Assembly (NCBI GenBank): GCA_025359105.1
Contig: JANYHK010000074.1
Location: forward strand, 183,996 to 247,995
Direction of reading: 5' to 3'
Source of the DNA: Myxococcales bacterium
GTDB taxonomy: Bacteria > Myxococcota_A > Polyangia > Polyangiales > Polyangiaceae
Length of the DNA: 64,000 nt
Numbering within the stretch: position 1 is the stretch's first letter; every line of letters begins with the position of its first letter. Of this stretch, positions 17,632 to 26,012 are shown in pieces. A program made the position numbers and the translations under genes. The notes below the pieces were generated by a model that ran no database searches, was not told the DNA's origin, and was given only the letters and a program-made list of their open reading frames with translations.

Positions 17632-18590
17632 GGCTGCACGATCTCCGCCGCGCCGCCGGGCCGCGACTCGATGATGCGCGACACGTTGGCGAGCGACGCG
17701 AGGGCGGCGCGGACCTTGGCGGCGTCGGCTTCCCGTGTCAGCACCTTGAGGTGCGGCCCCGCGTCCATCGTGGCGTAGGCCGCCGTTCCCTCCTCGCGCA
17801 GGCGCTGCACGAGCGTGAGCCCCTCGAGCGATACCGAACCGAAGTACACGACGCCGGCCGCGATTGCCGACGCGTGCATGGCCAGCGCGCTCGCCTCGGC
17901 GAGCTCGCCGAGCTTCTCGAAATCCTTCGCCAGCAGGGCGGCGCGGAGATCGGCGAAGTTGCGCGGCGCCATGTCGAGCCACGCGCGGTAGTACGGGCTC
18001 CTGGCCGCCGTCCGGCGCATGCCCTCCGACGAGCTGACGGCCTTCTTCTTCCCCTCGCCCGCCACGCAGACGAAGACGACGAGGTCCATGTGACCGGCCG
18101 GCGCAACTTGCCGCGCCGACGGCGTGCCCGCGGCGAGCTCGACGAAGCCCCCGAACACGCTGCGCGCCGCGCTCGCCGAGCTCTCGCGGGCCTCGCTGCT
18201 CACGCGGGCCGCGTCCCAATCGACGCCGGCCGCGCGCGACGCCGCCAGCGCGAGCGCCGCGAAGCCCGACGCGCTCGACGCGATGCCGCTGGCCGTCGGG
18301 AAGTCGTTGTCGCTCACGATCTCGGCACGGAGCGACGAGCCGGCCGAAGCGCGCACGCGGTCCATCATCTTGACGGCGCGCAAGAGCTCGGTGCCGCTCA
18401 CCGCGGCGCCGTTGAGGACGAGCCGATCGGCGGTGAGCGCCGCATCGAAGCGCACGCGCGTCGTCGTAGAAAGGCCGCCGAGCGTCACCGACAGGCTCGG
18501 CACGGCGGGGAAATTCCCCTCGCGCTCGAGCTTGCCCCAATACTTCGCCAGGGCGAGGTTCGGGTGCGCGCGTGCGACGGCTTCGGTCAC
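17628..18590 (-). CDS. mvaD: Diphosphomevalonate decarboxylase
   Basis: MvaD phosphorylates and decarboxylates diphosphomevalonate to isopentenyl diphosphate. The 320-residue protein has the family start ARAHPNLALAKYWGK (conserved Ala-x-x-Asn-Ile/Leu-Ala-x-x-Lys-Tyr-Trp-Gly-Lys), SLSVTL, the ATP loop NDFPTASGIASSASGFAAL near residue 100, and a C-terminal AYATMDAGPHLKVL. GTG 18590 overlaps the mevalonate kinase stop (GTGA), and its own stop overlaps the next ATG, so three kinase/decarboxylase genes are translationally chained. Confidence 0.93.
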   Translation of the reverse strand: MTEAVARAHPNLALAKYWGKLEREGNFPAVPSLSVTLGGLSTTTRVRFDAALTADRLVLNGAAVSGTELLRAVKMMDRVRASAGSSLRAEIVSDNDFPTASGIASSASGFAALALAASRAAGVDWDAARVSSEARESSASAARSVFGGFVELAAGTPSARQVAPAGHMDLVVFVCVAGEGKKKAVSSSEGMRRTAARSPYYRAWLDMAPRNFADLRAALLAKDFEKLGELAEASALAMHASAIAAGVVYFGSVSLEGLTLVQRLREEGTAAYATMDAGPHLKVLTREADAAKVRAALASLANVSRIIESRPGGAAEIVQP

Positions 18591-19573
18591 GTACTTCCCC
18601 CCGCCGCGCGCGCGAGCTGGACGTCCCCGCTCACGGCGACGCGCGTGGCGAAGCCGGTGAAGCCTTCCTTCCGCCAGGCCGCGAGGACGCGTTCGGCGCC
18701 GGACAGGCCGTTCACGAGCGCGACGACGCTGCCGCCGCCGCCGGCCCCCGTCAGCTTGGCGCCGAGCGCGCTCGCGCCTCTCGCCGACTCGCACATCGCC
18801 TCGATCTCCGGCGTGGAGAGAAACAGCCCGGAGAGCAGCATCTGGTTCAGATCCATGAGGCGCCCGAGGCTGAAGCGGTCGCCATCTTCGATCGCGAAGC
18901 GCGCGTTGCGCACCAGGGCACGGATGCCCTCCCACGCCTTGCGCACGACCTCGGGGCGGCGCTCGGCGAGGCGCGCGACGGACTCGACCATCGACTTGGT
19001 GCTCGACGCGATGCCGCTGTTGCCGACGCAAAGCGTGAGCCCGCCCTTCACCGCGACCGGCTCGATGTGGGCCATGCCCTCGCGCCGCTCGAAGGCAACG
19101 CACCCACCGCGCGCGCAAACCGCCGCGTCGACGCCCGACGGGTTGCCGTGGAAGACCTTCTCCCACGCAGACACGAAGGCGGTGAGCTGCTCGGGCGACG
19201 GGTCGCCGACGATCGCGCGCGCGACCGCAACACCGATGGCGGCGGAGCACCCGAGGCCTCCGCCCGGCGGCAAGTCCGTCTCGGCTTCGACGAGCACCTG
19301 CGCGGGCGCGATCTTGTGTGTGTGGGCACGCACGGCGACGAGCAGCGCGGCGAACGCGCGGCCCAGATCGTTGGACGCGTCCTCCTCGGTGACCTCGACC
19401 TCCCACCCACGCACGCGCAGGCGGCTCGGGCCAGCCGCGAGGGGCGTGCTGGTGGCCCGCGCGCCGCGATCGATGCCGACCGCGAGGGCGGGGACGCCGT
19501 AAACGACGGCGTGCTCTCCGAGGAGGATGACCTTGCCGCTGGCGGTGCCGGTGCGCTGTCCGAAGGTGCTCAT
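18587..19573 (-). CDS. mvk: Mevalonate kinase
   Basis: Mevalonate kinase makes 5-phosphomevalonate from mevalonate and ATP. The 328-residue protein has GKVILLGEHAVVYGVPALAV (GEHAVV is diagnostic), the GHMP ATP loop DLPPGGGLGCSAAIGVAVAR near residue 100, GNPSGVDAAV near 140, STKSMVE near 185 and TGAGGGGSVVALV near 280. The start at ATG 19573 is supported by GAGCGAGGA upstream; a longer frame exists but lacks family similarity. It follows the prenyl synthase gene by 16 nt. Confidence 0.93.
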   Translation of the reverse strand: MSTFGQRTGTASGKVILLGEHAVVYGVPALAVGIDRGARATSTPLAAGPSRLRVRGWEVEVTEEDASNDLGRAFAALLVAVRAHTHKIAPAQVLVEAETDLPPGGGLGCSAAIGVAVARAIVGDPSPEQLTAFVSAWEKVFHGNPSGVDAAVCARGGCVAFERREGMAHIEPVAVKGGLTLCVGNSGIASSTKSMVESVARLAERRPEVVRKAWEGIRALVRNARFAIEDGDRFSLGRLMDLNQMLLSGLFLSTPEIEAMCESARGASALGAKLTGAGGGGSVVALVNGLSGAERVLAAWRKEGFTGFATRVAVSGDVQLARAAGGST

Positions 19574-19589
19574 GGTTCCTCGCTCTCCC

Positions 19590-20738
19590 TCAGCTCTCGC
19601 GGCTCGCGAGGGCACCGGCCGCTCCACCCAGCACCGCGCGCGCGTGCGCAGTGAAGCCCGAGGCATCCAGCGTCGCCCGCGCGTCGGCCAGCAGCCCGTC
19701 GATCCTCGCCTCGACCCGAGCCTTCGCCCCGCACGCGACGAGGCGCGCGACGAGCGCGGACACCTCGTCGTCGGGCGCGTCCGATACGCCGAGGACGCGG
19801 GCGAGCAGACGCGACGCGTCGCGATCCTTCTCCGCTTCCTCGACGAGCGCCGTTCGCTTGCCTTCGCGCAGATCGGTGCCCGTCGGCTTGCCCGTCGCCT
19901 TCGCGTCGCCGAACGTGCCGAGCAGATCGTCGCGGAGCTGGAAGGCGATCCCCAGCGGCGCGGCGAAGCGATCGAGGGTGGCGCGCGCGCCCGCGGTGGC
20001 CCCTGCGAGCGCGGCCCCTAGCGCGAGCGGCCCGCGCACCGTGTAGCTCCCCGTCTTCAGATCGTGCTTCACTTCCACCGGCCCCGACGCGTGCCCCACA
20101 TCCAGGACGTCGAGCACCTGACCGGTCACGACGTCCTCCTGGATACGCGCGAAGACTCGGGCCGCTTCCAGGACCCGCTCCGCCGGAAGCGGGACGCGCA
20201 GCAGCGTCGACTGGGCCAGGGCCGAGCCGTAGTCGCCGGCGAGGATCGCGGCGACGTCACCGAGGCGCGCGTCGCCGAGGACGCCGCGCAGGTGGGCGTG
20301 CACACTCGGGCCCCCGCGCCGCACGTCGTCTTGATCCATCCAGTCGTCGTGAATGAGGAGGTAGGCCTGGAGCAGCTCCACCGCGACGCCGGCGAGCGCG
20401 ACTTTGGAGGCGCCGCCCTCGCCGTCGCACGCCTCGTACCCCGCGGCGACCAGCACCGCGCGTAGGCGCTTGCCGCCGCGCATCGCCAGCTCGGCGAGGG
20501 CGTCGACCACGTCGTGGGCGCGAGGCCCCGCGTCCTTCGCGCGGCTCGCCGCCTCACGCAGCGTCCGCGCGAGCTCGGCCTCGATCTCCAGCCGAACGCG
20601 CACCGCGAGCTCCAGGAACTCGTCACGTCGCTCGAGCTTGTCGTGGGGGGCCGTCATACGCGCGTGCGTCTCCGCGGCGTCGCGCGAGGGACGCCCGTTT
20701 TCGGAGTGTGCGAGTAGTGGATTCAAATCCGCCGGCAC
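19590..20738 (-). CDS. Polyprenyl (farnesyl/geranylgeranyl) diphosphate synthase
   Basis: This isoprenyl diphosphate synthase condenses IPP with allylic diphosphates. Motifs are GGKRLRAVLV near residue 88, the first Asp-rich motif LIHDDWMDQDD near 128, LKTGSYTV near 225, and the second Asp-rich motif FQLRDDLLGTFGD near 265. An aromatic Tyr lies five residues before the first Asp-rich motif, which usually limits chain length to C15-C20; the exact product is not settled. GTG 20738 is chosen because GAGG lies 7 nt upstream; ATG 20657 is an alternative. It is the first gene of the isoprenoid/flotillin run. Confidence 0.9.
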   Translation of the reverse strand: MPADLNPLLAHSENGRPSRDAAETHARMTAPHDKLERRDEFLELAVRVRLEIEAELARTLREAASRAKDAGPRAHDVVDALAELAMRGGKRLRAVLVAAGYEACDGEGGASKVALAGVAVELLQAYLLIHDDWMDQDDVRRGGPSVHAHLRGVLGDARLGDVAAILAGDYGSALAQSTLLRVPLPAERVLEAARVFARIQEDVVTGQVLDVLDVGHASGPVEVKHDLKTGSYTVRGPLALGAALAGATAGARATLDRFAAPLGIAFQLRDDLLGTFGDAKATGKPTGTDLREGKRTALVEEAEKDRDASRLLARVLGVSDAPDDEVSALVARLVACGAKARVEARIDGLLADARATLDASGFTAHARAVLGGAAGALASRES

Positions 20739-20994
20739 GCCAGCACCTCATCGCGCAAAGTGAGACCTGACCCCCTAGATGCGAAGATCCTGCCGCGGGG
20801 AAAAGTAGGGTCGAGCGTGGGGCCTGTCAACGCGGAATTTGGCGCAAATCTTGATTAGTTCCAGCTATCTTCATGTATTTTTGAAAATTCAATCAGATGA
20901 CGACGTCGGAACCGAGCTGGTGAGTCGGCGCCCCATGGCCTTGCCCCAGGGGATGGCGTAAGTCAGCGTCCTCCCTTATGAAGTCGGAGCCGAA
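20739..20994. promoter_or_regulatory. AT-rich divergent promoter region between prenyl synthase and fni
   Basis: This 256-bp gap separates the two divergent isoprenoid transcription units. It has a local patch at about 20845-20900 with strikingly low GC for this genome. On the minus strand TTGAAT (20887-20892) and GATAGC (20864-20869) are 17 nt apart and are a plausible, weak -35/-10 pair for the mevalonate genes. A 5-bp inverted repeat TTGAA-AA-TTCAA lies at 20881-20892 and overlaps this -35 box, so it could be an operator. For fni a GGAG ribosome-binding site lies just before ATG 20995. No gene is visible here. Confidence 0.45.
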
Positions 20995-22071
20995 ATGAGC
21001 ACTCCCATTGGACAGCGCAAGGCGGATCACATCGCCCTATGCGCCACCGAAGATGTTGGGTTCCGGGACGTGACCACCCTCCTCGAGGACGTGCGCCTGG
21101 TGCACGACGCGCTGCCGGATCTCGACGCGGACCAGATCGATCTGTCCGTGACGCTGCTCGGCAAGAAGCTCCGGGCGCCGATCTTGATCGCGGCGATGAC
21201 GGGCGGAACCGAGGAGGCCGGCGTCATCAACCGCAAGCTCGCCGAAATCGCCGAGGAGCGGGGCTACGGTTTCGGGCTCGGCAGCCAGCGCGCGATGCAT
21301 ACCCGCGCGAGCACCGCGCCGAGCTACCGCGTGCGGGACGTCGCGCCGACCACCCTGGTCCTCGGCAACGTCGGCGTCGTACAGGCGCGCGCGATGTCGA
21401 CCGAGGAGGTGCGGCAGCTCGTGGGCGAGGTCGGCGCGGACGCCCTGTGCGTCCACTTGAACCCCGCGATGGAGCTCGTTCAGCCTGGCGGGGATCGCGA
21501 TTTCAAGGGAGGCCTCGAGACGATCCAGCGTCTGGTCGAGGGGCTCGGTGCGCCGGTCGTCGTGAAAGAGACGGGCTGCGGGCTGTCCCCATCGGTCGGC
21601 CGGCGCTTGCGCAAGGTGGGCGTCGCGCACGTCGACGTGTCGGGCGCCGGCGGCACGTCGTGGGTCGGCGTCGAGACGAAGCGCGCCGCGTCGGTCGGCG
21701 ATCAACGGGCGCGCTCGCTTGGCGAGGCGTTCTGGGACTGGGGGATCCCGACCGCGGCGAGCGTGGCGCTCCTCGCGCCGCTGGGCTTCGAGGGGATCAT
21801 CGCGACCGGGGGCATCGCGAGCGGGCTCGACGTCGCCCGCGCGATCGCGATCGGCGCGACCGCCGCCGGCATGGCCCGTCCCGTCTTGCGCGCGCTGCAT
21901 GCGGGCGGGCGGACCGAGGCGGGCGCGCTCCTCGACGGTGTCGAGGCCGAGCTCCGCGCGGCCATGCTGCTCACAGGGTGCGCGAACGTGAGCGCGCTCC
22001 GCACGACTCCGCGTGTCCTCGGCGGAGCGCTCGCGGCGTGGGTCTCCCAGCTCTCGGCCGCGTCGACGTGA
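20995..22071 (+). CDS. fni: Isopentenyl-diphosphate delta-isomerase, type 2
   Basis: The FMN-dependent type 2 isomerase interconverts IPP and DMAPP, supplying the allylic primer needed by the prenyl synthase across the promoter. The 358-residue TIM barrel has RKADHIALC at the start, LRAPILIAAMTGGT near residue 62, GLGSQRAMH near 95, LGNVGVVQA near 122, HLNPAMELVQPGGDRDF near 155, VKETGCGLS near 190, DVSGAGGTSW near 215 and ATGGIASGLDVARAIAIGA near 270. These are the flavin and substrate loops of the family. It is divergent from the mevalonate genes. Confidence 0.95.
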   Translation: MSTPIGQRKADHIALCATEDVGFRDVTTLLEDVRLVHDALPDLDADQIDLSVTLLGKKLRAPILIAAMTGGTEEAGVINRKLAEIAEERGYGFGLGSQRAMHTRASTAPSYRVRDVAPTTLVLGNVGVVQARAMSTEEVRQLVGEVGADALCVHLNPAMELVQPGGDRDFKGGLETIQRLVEGLGAPVVVKETGCGLSPSVGRRLRKVGVAHVDVSGAGGTSWVGVETKRAASVGDQRARSLGEAFWDWGIPTAASVALLAPLGFEGIIATGGIASGLDVARAIAIGATAAGMARPVLRALHAGGRTEAGALLDGVEAELRAAMLLTGCANVSALRTTPRVLGGALAAWVSQLSAAST

Positions 22072-22084
22072 TAGGTTGGAGAGG

Positions 22085-22939
22085 ATGACGGAGAAGAAGA
22101 CCCGCGAGCGCGTGCGGTCTCTCGTGATCGAGGAGGAGCCGGGCACGGGCTCACGCGACTCATTCCTGACGACGTTCTTCCGTCGCGGGGAGGCGCTCGT
22201 CCAGGAGCTCCAGAACGACACCGACCGCTTGCGCGTGCGCGTGGCCGAGCTCGAGGCCGCGAACGCGACCCTCCGCACGCAGCTCGCCGGCGACGCAGCC
22301 CTCCGCGATGCGCTGAGGCGCATCAGCCAGCTCGAACGCGAGCGCGACGAGCTCGCGTCCCAGGCCTCGGAGGCCGCGGCAGCCTCCACCCGCACCGTGG
22401 CGCGCTGCTCGGCGGTCGAGAACGATCTCGCCAACATGGCCAACCTCTACATCGCGGCCGATCAGCTCCACTCGACGCTCGACCTGCCGCGCGTGCTGAC
22501 GCACATCAGCGAGCTGCTCGAGCAGTTCGTCGGCTCGCGCGAGCACGCGCTCTACTACGTCGACGTCGATGGGCAAACGCTCGCGCCGGTCGCCACCCAC
22601 GGCGTCGACAAGGGCGAGCTGCCGATCCTGTCGACCCGGCCGGTCGCCGAGGGCCCTCCGCTCGCCGGCCGCGTCGTGGAGCAGACGTTCCTCACCGGGG
22701 CGCCTTCCTTCGATCCGGACATCCCCGCGTGTGGCGTCGAGCGTCCCGCCGCGTGCATGCCGCTCAAGCTCGACGGCCGGATCGTCGGCGTCCTCGTCGT
22801 CTACCGCCTCCTCGACCAAAAACAAGCCTTCACGGCGAACGATCGCGAGCTGTTTCGAATGCTCGGCGCCCACGCCGCGACGGCGATCACCGGCGCGCTC
22901 CTCTGGCAGCGCGCCCGCCGCGACCTTCCGTCCCCTTGA
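22085..22939 (+). CDS. Coiled-coil GAF domain protein
   Basis: The 284-residue cytoplasmic protein has an N-terminal coiled coil at about 35-115 (LVQELQNDTDRLRVRVAELE) and a GAF domain at about 125-280 (LYIAADQLHSTLDLPRVLTH; VGVLVVYRLL; FRMLGAHAATAITGAL). GAF domains bind small ligands or mediate regulation. There is no output domain, so it must signal through a partner; the CheY-like protein encoded next is an obvious candidate by position. The ATG is preceded by GGAGAGG. It follows fni by 13 nt. Confidence 0.82.
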   Translation: MTEKKTRERVRSLVIEEEPGTGSRDSFLTTFFRRGEALVQELQNDTDRLRVRVAELEAANATLRTQLAGDAALRDALRRISQLERERDELASQASEAAAASTRTVARCSAVENDLANMANLYIAADQLHSTLDLPRVLTHISELLEQFVGSREHALYYVDVDGQTLAPVATHGVDKGELPILSTRPVAEGPPLAGRVVEQTFLTGAPSFDPDIPACGVERPAACMPLKLDGRIVGVLVVYRLLDQKQAFTANDRELFRMLGAHAATAITGALLWQRARRDLPSP

Positions 22940-22960
22940 CCATCTCCGAAGCCCTCATCC

Positions 22961-22992
22961 TCACCCGCCCCACCCGTCACCCGCCCCACCCG
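22961..22992 (+). repeat. 16-bp tandem direct repeat in the gap before the cheY-like gene
   Basis: Two head-to-tail copies of a C-rich 16-nt unit (TCACCCGCCCCACCCG) lie in the 67-nt gap between the GAF and receiver genes. No function is evident. Confidence 0.7.
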
Positions 22993-23006
22993 TCCGAAAC
23001 CGGAAA

Positions 23007-23393
23007 ATGACTGACGAGTACAACGTCCTGGTCGTCGAAGACTCGCCGATGATGCGGCAGCTCCTCGTGTTCGCCTTGTCGCGCGTGAAGAACCTGCGCG
23101 TGACCGAGGCCGACGACGGCGTCGACGGGCTGCGCAAGCTGGCGGCCGGGAAGTTCCACATCATCCTGACCGACATCAACATGCCGATCATGGACGGCCT
23201 GAAGCTCGTGAAGCGGGTGCGGAGCGATCCGGCCCACAAGGACACCCCCATCATCATCATCACGACCGAGGGCTCGGACGAAGACCGCCAGCGCGCCATG
23301 CAGCTCGGCGCGAACGCTTACATCACCAAGCCCATCCAGGCGCCGCAGGTGATCGCGAAGGTGAAGGAGCTGCTTCGGATCGAGACGACGTAG
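23007..23393 (+). CDS. CheY-like single-domain response regulator
   Basis: The 128-residue protein is a lone receiver domain. Conserved sites are the acidic pair in VLVVEDSPMMRQLL, phospho-Asp in ILTDINMPIMDG (about residue 56), Thr in IIITTEGS (about 87) and Lys in YITKPI (about 108). With no output domain it works by binding a partner or relaying phosphate. The upstream GAF protein may be functionally linked. Its stop is one nucleotide before the trpF start, so trpF is likely co-transcribed. Confidence 0.92.
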   Translation: MTDEYNVLVVEDSPMMRQLLVFALSRVKNLRVTEADDGVDGLRKLAAGKFHIILTDINMPIMDGLKLVKRVRSDPAHKDTPIIIITTEGSDEDRQRAMQLGANAYITKPIQAPQVIAKVKELLRIETT

Positions 23394-23394
23394 C

Positions 23395-24036
23395 GTGCTC
23401 GTCAAGATCTGCGGCGTCACCAGCGCGGCCGATGCACACCTCGCGGCGTCGTGCGGCGCGGACGCCATCGGCGTGAACTTCGTGCCGTCCAGCAAGCGGC
23501 GCGTGACTGAGGACGTGGCCCGCCAGATCGTGCGCGAGGTCGGTCAGCGCGTCACCGTCGTAGGCGTCGTCGCCGACCTGCCGCTCGACGAGATGCGCGA
23601 CCTCCGCGATCGGGTCGGGCTGCACGAGCTGCAGCTCCACGGGTCGGAGCCGGCGGACGCCCTCGCGGGGCTCTTGCCGCGCGCGTACAAGGCGGTGCGG
23701 ATCGGGAGCGCGGAAGACGCGAAGGCCGCCGCCCACTGGGCCGGGGACATGCTCCTCGTCGACGCGAAGGTGGACGGCGAGCTCGGGGGGACGGGGGCGA
23801 CGTTCGATTGGGGCCTCGTTCGCGGGCTGTGCTCCGCGCGGCGCGTCATCCTCGCCGGTGGGCTCACGCCCGAAAACGTCGCGCAGGCGATCGACGTCGC
23901 CGCGCCCTACGGCGTCGACGTCGCCAGCGGGGTCGAGCTCACCGGCGACGCGCGTCGCAAGGACGAGCAAAAGGTGCGCGCCTTTTTCGCGAGCGCGCGG
24001 CGAACGCCGCCGGCCGGCCGCGGCCAAGCCTCGTAG
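23395..24036 (+). CDS. trpF: Phosphoribosylanthranilate isomerase
   Basis: TrpF converts N-(5-phosphoribosyl)anthranilate to CdRP in tryptophan synthesis. The 213-residue TIM barrel has the N-terminal VKICGVTSAADAHLA with the catalytic Cys7-type residue, GVNFVPSSKRRV, the general-acid Asp in LLVDAKVDGELGGTG near residue 125, LAGGLTPENV near 157 and GVDVASGVE near 180. GTG 23395 is the natural start and sits directly after the receiver gene. No other trp gene is adjacent. Confidence 0.93.
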   Translation: MLVKICGVTSAADAHLAASCGADAIGVNFVPSSKRRVTEDVARQIVREVGQRVTVVGVVADLPLDEMRDLRDRVGLHELQLHGSEPADALAGLLPRAYKAVRIGSAEDAKAAAHWAGDMLLVDAKVDGELGGTGATFDWGLVRGLCSARRVILAGGLTPENVAQAIDVAAPYGVDVASGVELTGDARRKDEQKVRAFFASARRTPPAGRGQAS

Positions 24037-24053
24037 AGCGAAGGAGGCTCGGT

Positions 24054-25436
24054 CTACGACGCGGGTCGCAAGTCGGCGCGCGACATGATCTCCGCGCGTG
24101 GATCGCCGGTCAGCCCTGCGAGGAGGCGATCGGCCGGACACTCGCCGTGCGCGACCAGGTCGCGGAGGCGGGCCAGGTGCATGCGTTCGTCCTTCGTTCC
24201 GTCCTTGTTCTTGAAGCCGCGACGCTCGAGGCCGCCTTCGGCCAGATCCATGACCCGCTCGGCGACCTTCGCCAGCTTCGCGCCGCGGAACTCGGCGTGG
24301 AGGCCGTCCCTCCAGATGGCCGGCCGGAGCGCGCTGATCTCGTCGTGCGTCCAGCTCTCGGTCAGCGCCTCGGCTTCGTCGAGCGCTTTGGCGTCGTAGA
24401 GCAGGCCCATCCACACCGCCGGCAGCGCGCACGCGGTCGACGGGGTCTGCGCGTCGGCGCCGCGGATCTCGATCGTGTTCTTGAGGCGCACCTCGGGGAA
24501 GAGCGTGTTCAGGTGCATCTTCCAGTCGCTGACGAGCGCGTGGTGGCCCTGGAAGCCACTTTTCCAGAAGCTGCGGAACGTCTGCCCGGTGTTGGCCACC
24601 GGCTCGCCGCCGCGCTTGAAGAGGAACATGGGGCAGTCGAGGGCCCACTCCACGTAGTCGGCGTACCGCGCGCCCTGCTTCCAGACGCCGGGCACGAGGC
24701 CGGACCGGTCGGGATCCACGTCGAGCCACACCTTGCCGCGGTACGTGACGCCGCCGAAGCGCCCGCCCTCGTACCACGGGCTGTTCGCGAACATCGCGGT
24801 CGTCAGCGGCGCGAGCTTCATCGCGACGCGGACCTTCTTCATCGCGTCCGCTTCCGACGAGTAGTCGTAGTTGCCCTGCACCGTGCACGTGCGGAGCATC
24901 ATGTCGAGCGCGAGGCCGCCGCGCGTCGGCAGGTAGTCGCGCATGATGGCGTACCTTTGCTTCGGCACGAACGTGAGATCGCTGCGCTTGGCGAAGGGGT
25001 GGAATCCGAGGCCGAGCCAGCGGAGGTTCATGTCACGCGAGACGTCTTCGAGCTCGCGCAGGTGCGCGGACAGCTCGGCGCAGATCTCGTGAACGGTGCG
25101 GAGCGGCGCGCCCGAGAGCTCGAGCTGGCTGCCTGGCTCGAGGGTCACCGACGCCCCGTCGCGGTAGAGGGCGATGATCGGGCCGCCGTCCTTCTCGCGC
25201 TCGGGCTGCCATGCGAAGCGCTCCGCCAGGCGATCCAGAATCCGGAGAACGCCGCGCTCGCCGTCGTAACCGAGGGGCGCGCCGGAGTCGCGGTCGACGC
25301 CGAACTTCTCCATCTCGGCGCCGCAACGGAACTCGCTCGCGGGCTTCTCGGCGGCGTGGAAAATGCCGAGGAGGTCGTCGAAGCTCTTGATCGGGGCGTC
25401 GTGGGGGGTTTGGCTGTCCAAAGCGTCGACTCTCAT
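24054..25436 (-). CDS. gshA: Glutamate-cysteine ligase, plant/proteobacterial type (GCS2)
   Basis: The enzyme joins Glu and Cys to gamma-glutamylcysteine in glutathione synthesis. The 460-residue product matches the plant-like GCS2 group rather than the E. coli type. Supporting segments are GAEMEKFGVD near residue 40, LEPGSQLELSGAP near 100, LGFHPFAKRSDL near 145, RTCTVQGNYDYSSEADAMKK near 185, MFANSPWYEGG near 215, and IEIRGADAQTPSTACALPA near 315. ATG 25436 is chosen with AGGGAG upstream. EgtA-type roles in ergothioneine synthesis cannot be excluded. It converges on trpF. Confidence 0.9.
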   Translation of the reverse strand: MRVDALDSQTPHDAPIKSFDDLLGIFHAAEKPASEFRCGAEMEKFGVDRDSGAPLGYDGERGVLRILDRLAERFAWQPEREKDGGPIIALYRDGASVTLEPGSQLELSGAPLRTVHEICAELSAHLRELEDVSRDMNLRWLGLGFHPFAKRSDLTFVPKQRYAIMRDYLPTRGGLALDMMLRTCTVQGNYDYSSEADAMKKVRVAMKLAPLTTAMFANSPWYEGGRFGGVTYRGKVWLDVDPDRSGLVPGVWKQGARYADYVEWALDCPMFLFKRGGEPVANTGQTFRSFWKSGFQGHHALVSDWKMHLNTLFPEVRLKNTIEIRGADAQTPSTACALPAVWMGLLYDAKALDEAEALTESWTHDEISALRPAIWRDGLHAEFRGAKLAKVAERVMDLAEGGLERRGFKNKDGTKDERMHLARLRDLVAHGECPADRLLAGLTGDPRAEIMSRADLRPAS

Positions 25437-25598
25437 CCTCTCCCTAGATGCCGCCACGCCGCGAAGGGTTGCGGACGGACGCGCGGGAGTCTGCGGGAGG
25501 GTGGTGAAAAGGGGGGCCTGGTCTTAGCACCGACCTCGCCGTACTGCACCCCGACTCTTGGGTCCGTCGCGTCTGGGATGCGCCCGGGTCCGGCCGCT

Positions 25599-26012
25599 TC
25601 AGTCGACGGCGGCGTCCCTGGCGTCGGCCGCGTCGCTGCCCGTGTCGCCTCCACCGTCGGCCCCCGCCTCCGCGAGACCGCCTTCGTCACCGCCGTCGCC
25701 GCCGAAAACGCAACAGAGCGCGGCGTTCGCGCACCCGTAGTTCCCCACGCTCTGGAACCCGGCCGGGCATACGGGCCCGGCACCATCGCAGTGGTCATGC
25801 TGCAAGCAGATGCCTGGGCAGTGCGGCCCGGTGACCGAGCTCACGGGCGGCGGCTGGCAGTCGACGACGAGCGCCGGATGGGGCGAATGGCTGGACGCGC
25901 TCGAGCACGCGGCCGCCGCGACCATCATGAGAAAGAGGGCGGTGGGCGGAGCGTAGCGGGCACGCACCCTCCTCAGGTAGCTCACCGGCGCCACCGGGGC
26001 CAACTCCGTCAC
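25599..26012 (-). CDS. Cys-rich lipoprotein at the end of the VWA cluster
   Basis: The 137-residue product has a hydrophobic signal (TALFLMMVAAAAC) that serves as a lipobox, then a Cys-rich region (HCPGICLQHDHCDGAGPVC, ANAALCCVFGG) and a Gly/Asp/Ala tail. The paired cysteines suggest disulphides, so it should lie outside the cytoplasm. GTG 26012 overlaps the stop of the VWA gene (GTGA); GTG 25967, abutting AGGAGG, gives a more standard 21-residue signal and may be the true start. No family is recognised. About 160 bp between its stop and gshA's start holds nothing recognisable. Confidence 0.65.
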   Translation of the reverse strand: MTELAPVAPVSYLRRVRARYAPPTALFLMMVAAAACSSASSHSPHPALVVDCQPPPVSSVTGPHCPGICLQHDHCDGAGPVCPAGFQSVGNYGCANAALCCVFGGDGGDEGGLAEAGADGGGDTGSDAADARDAAVD

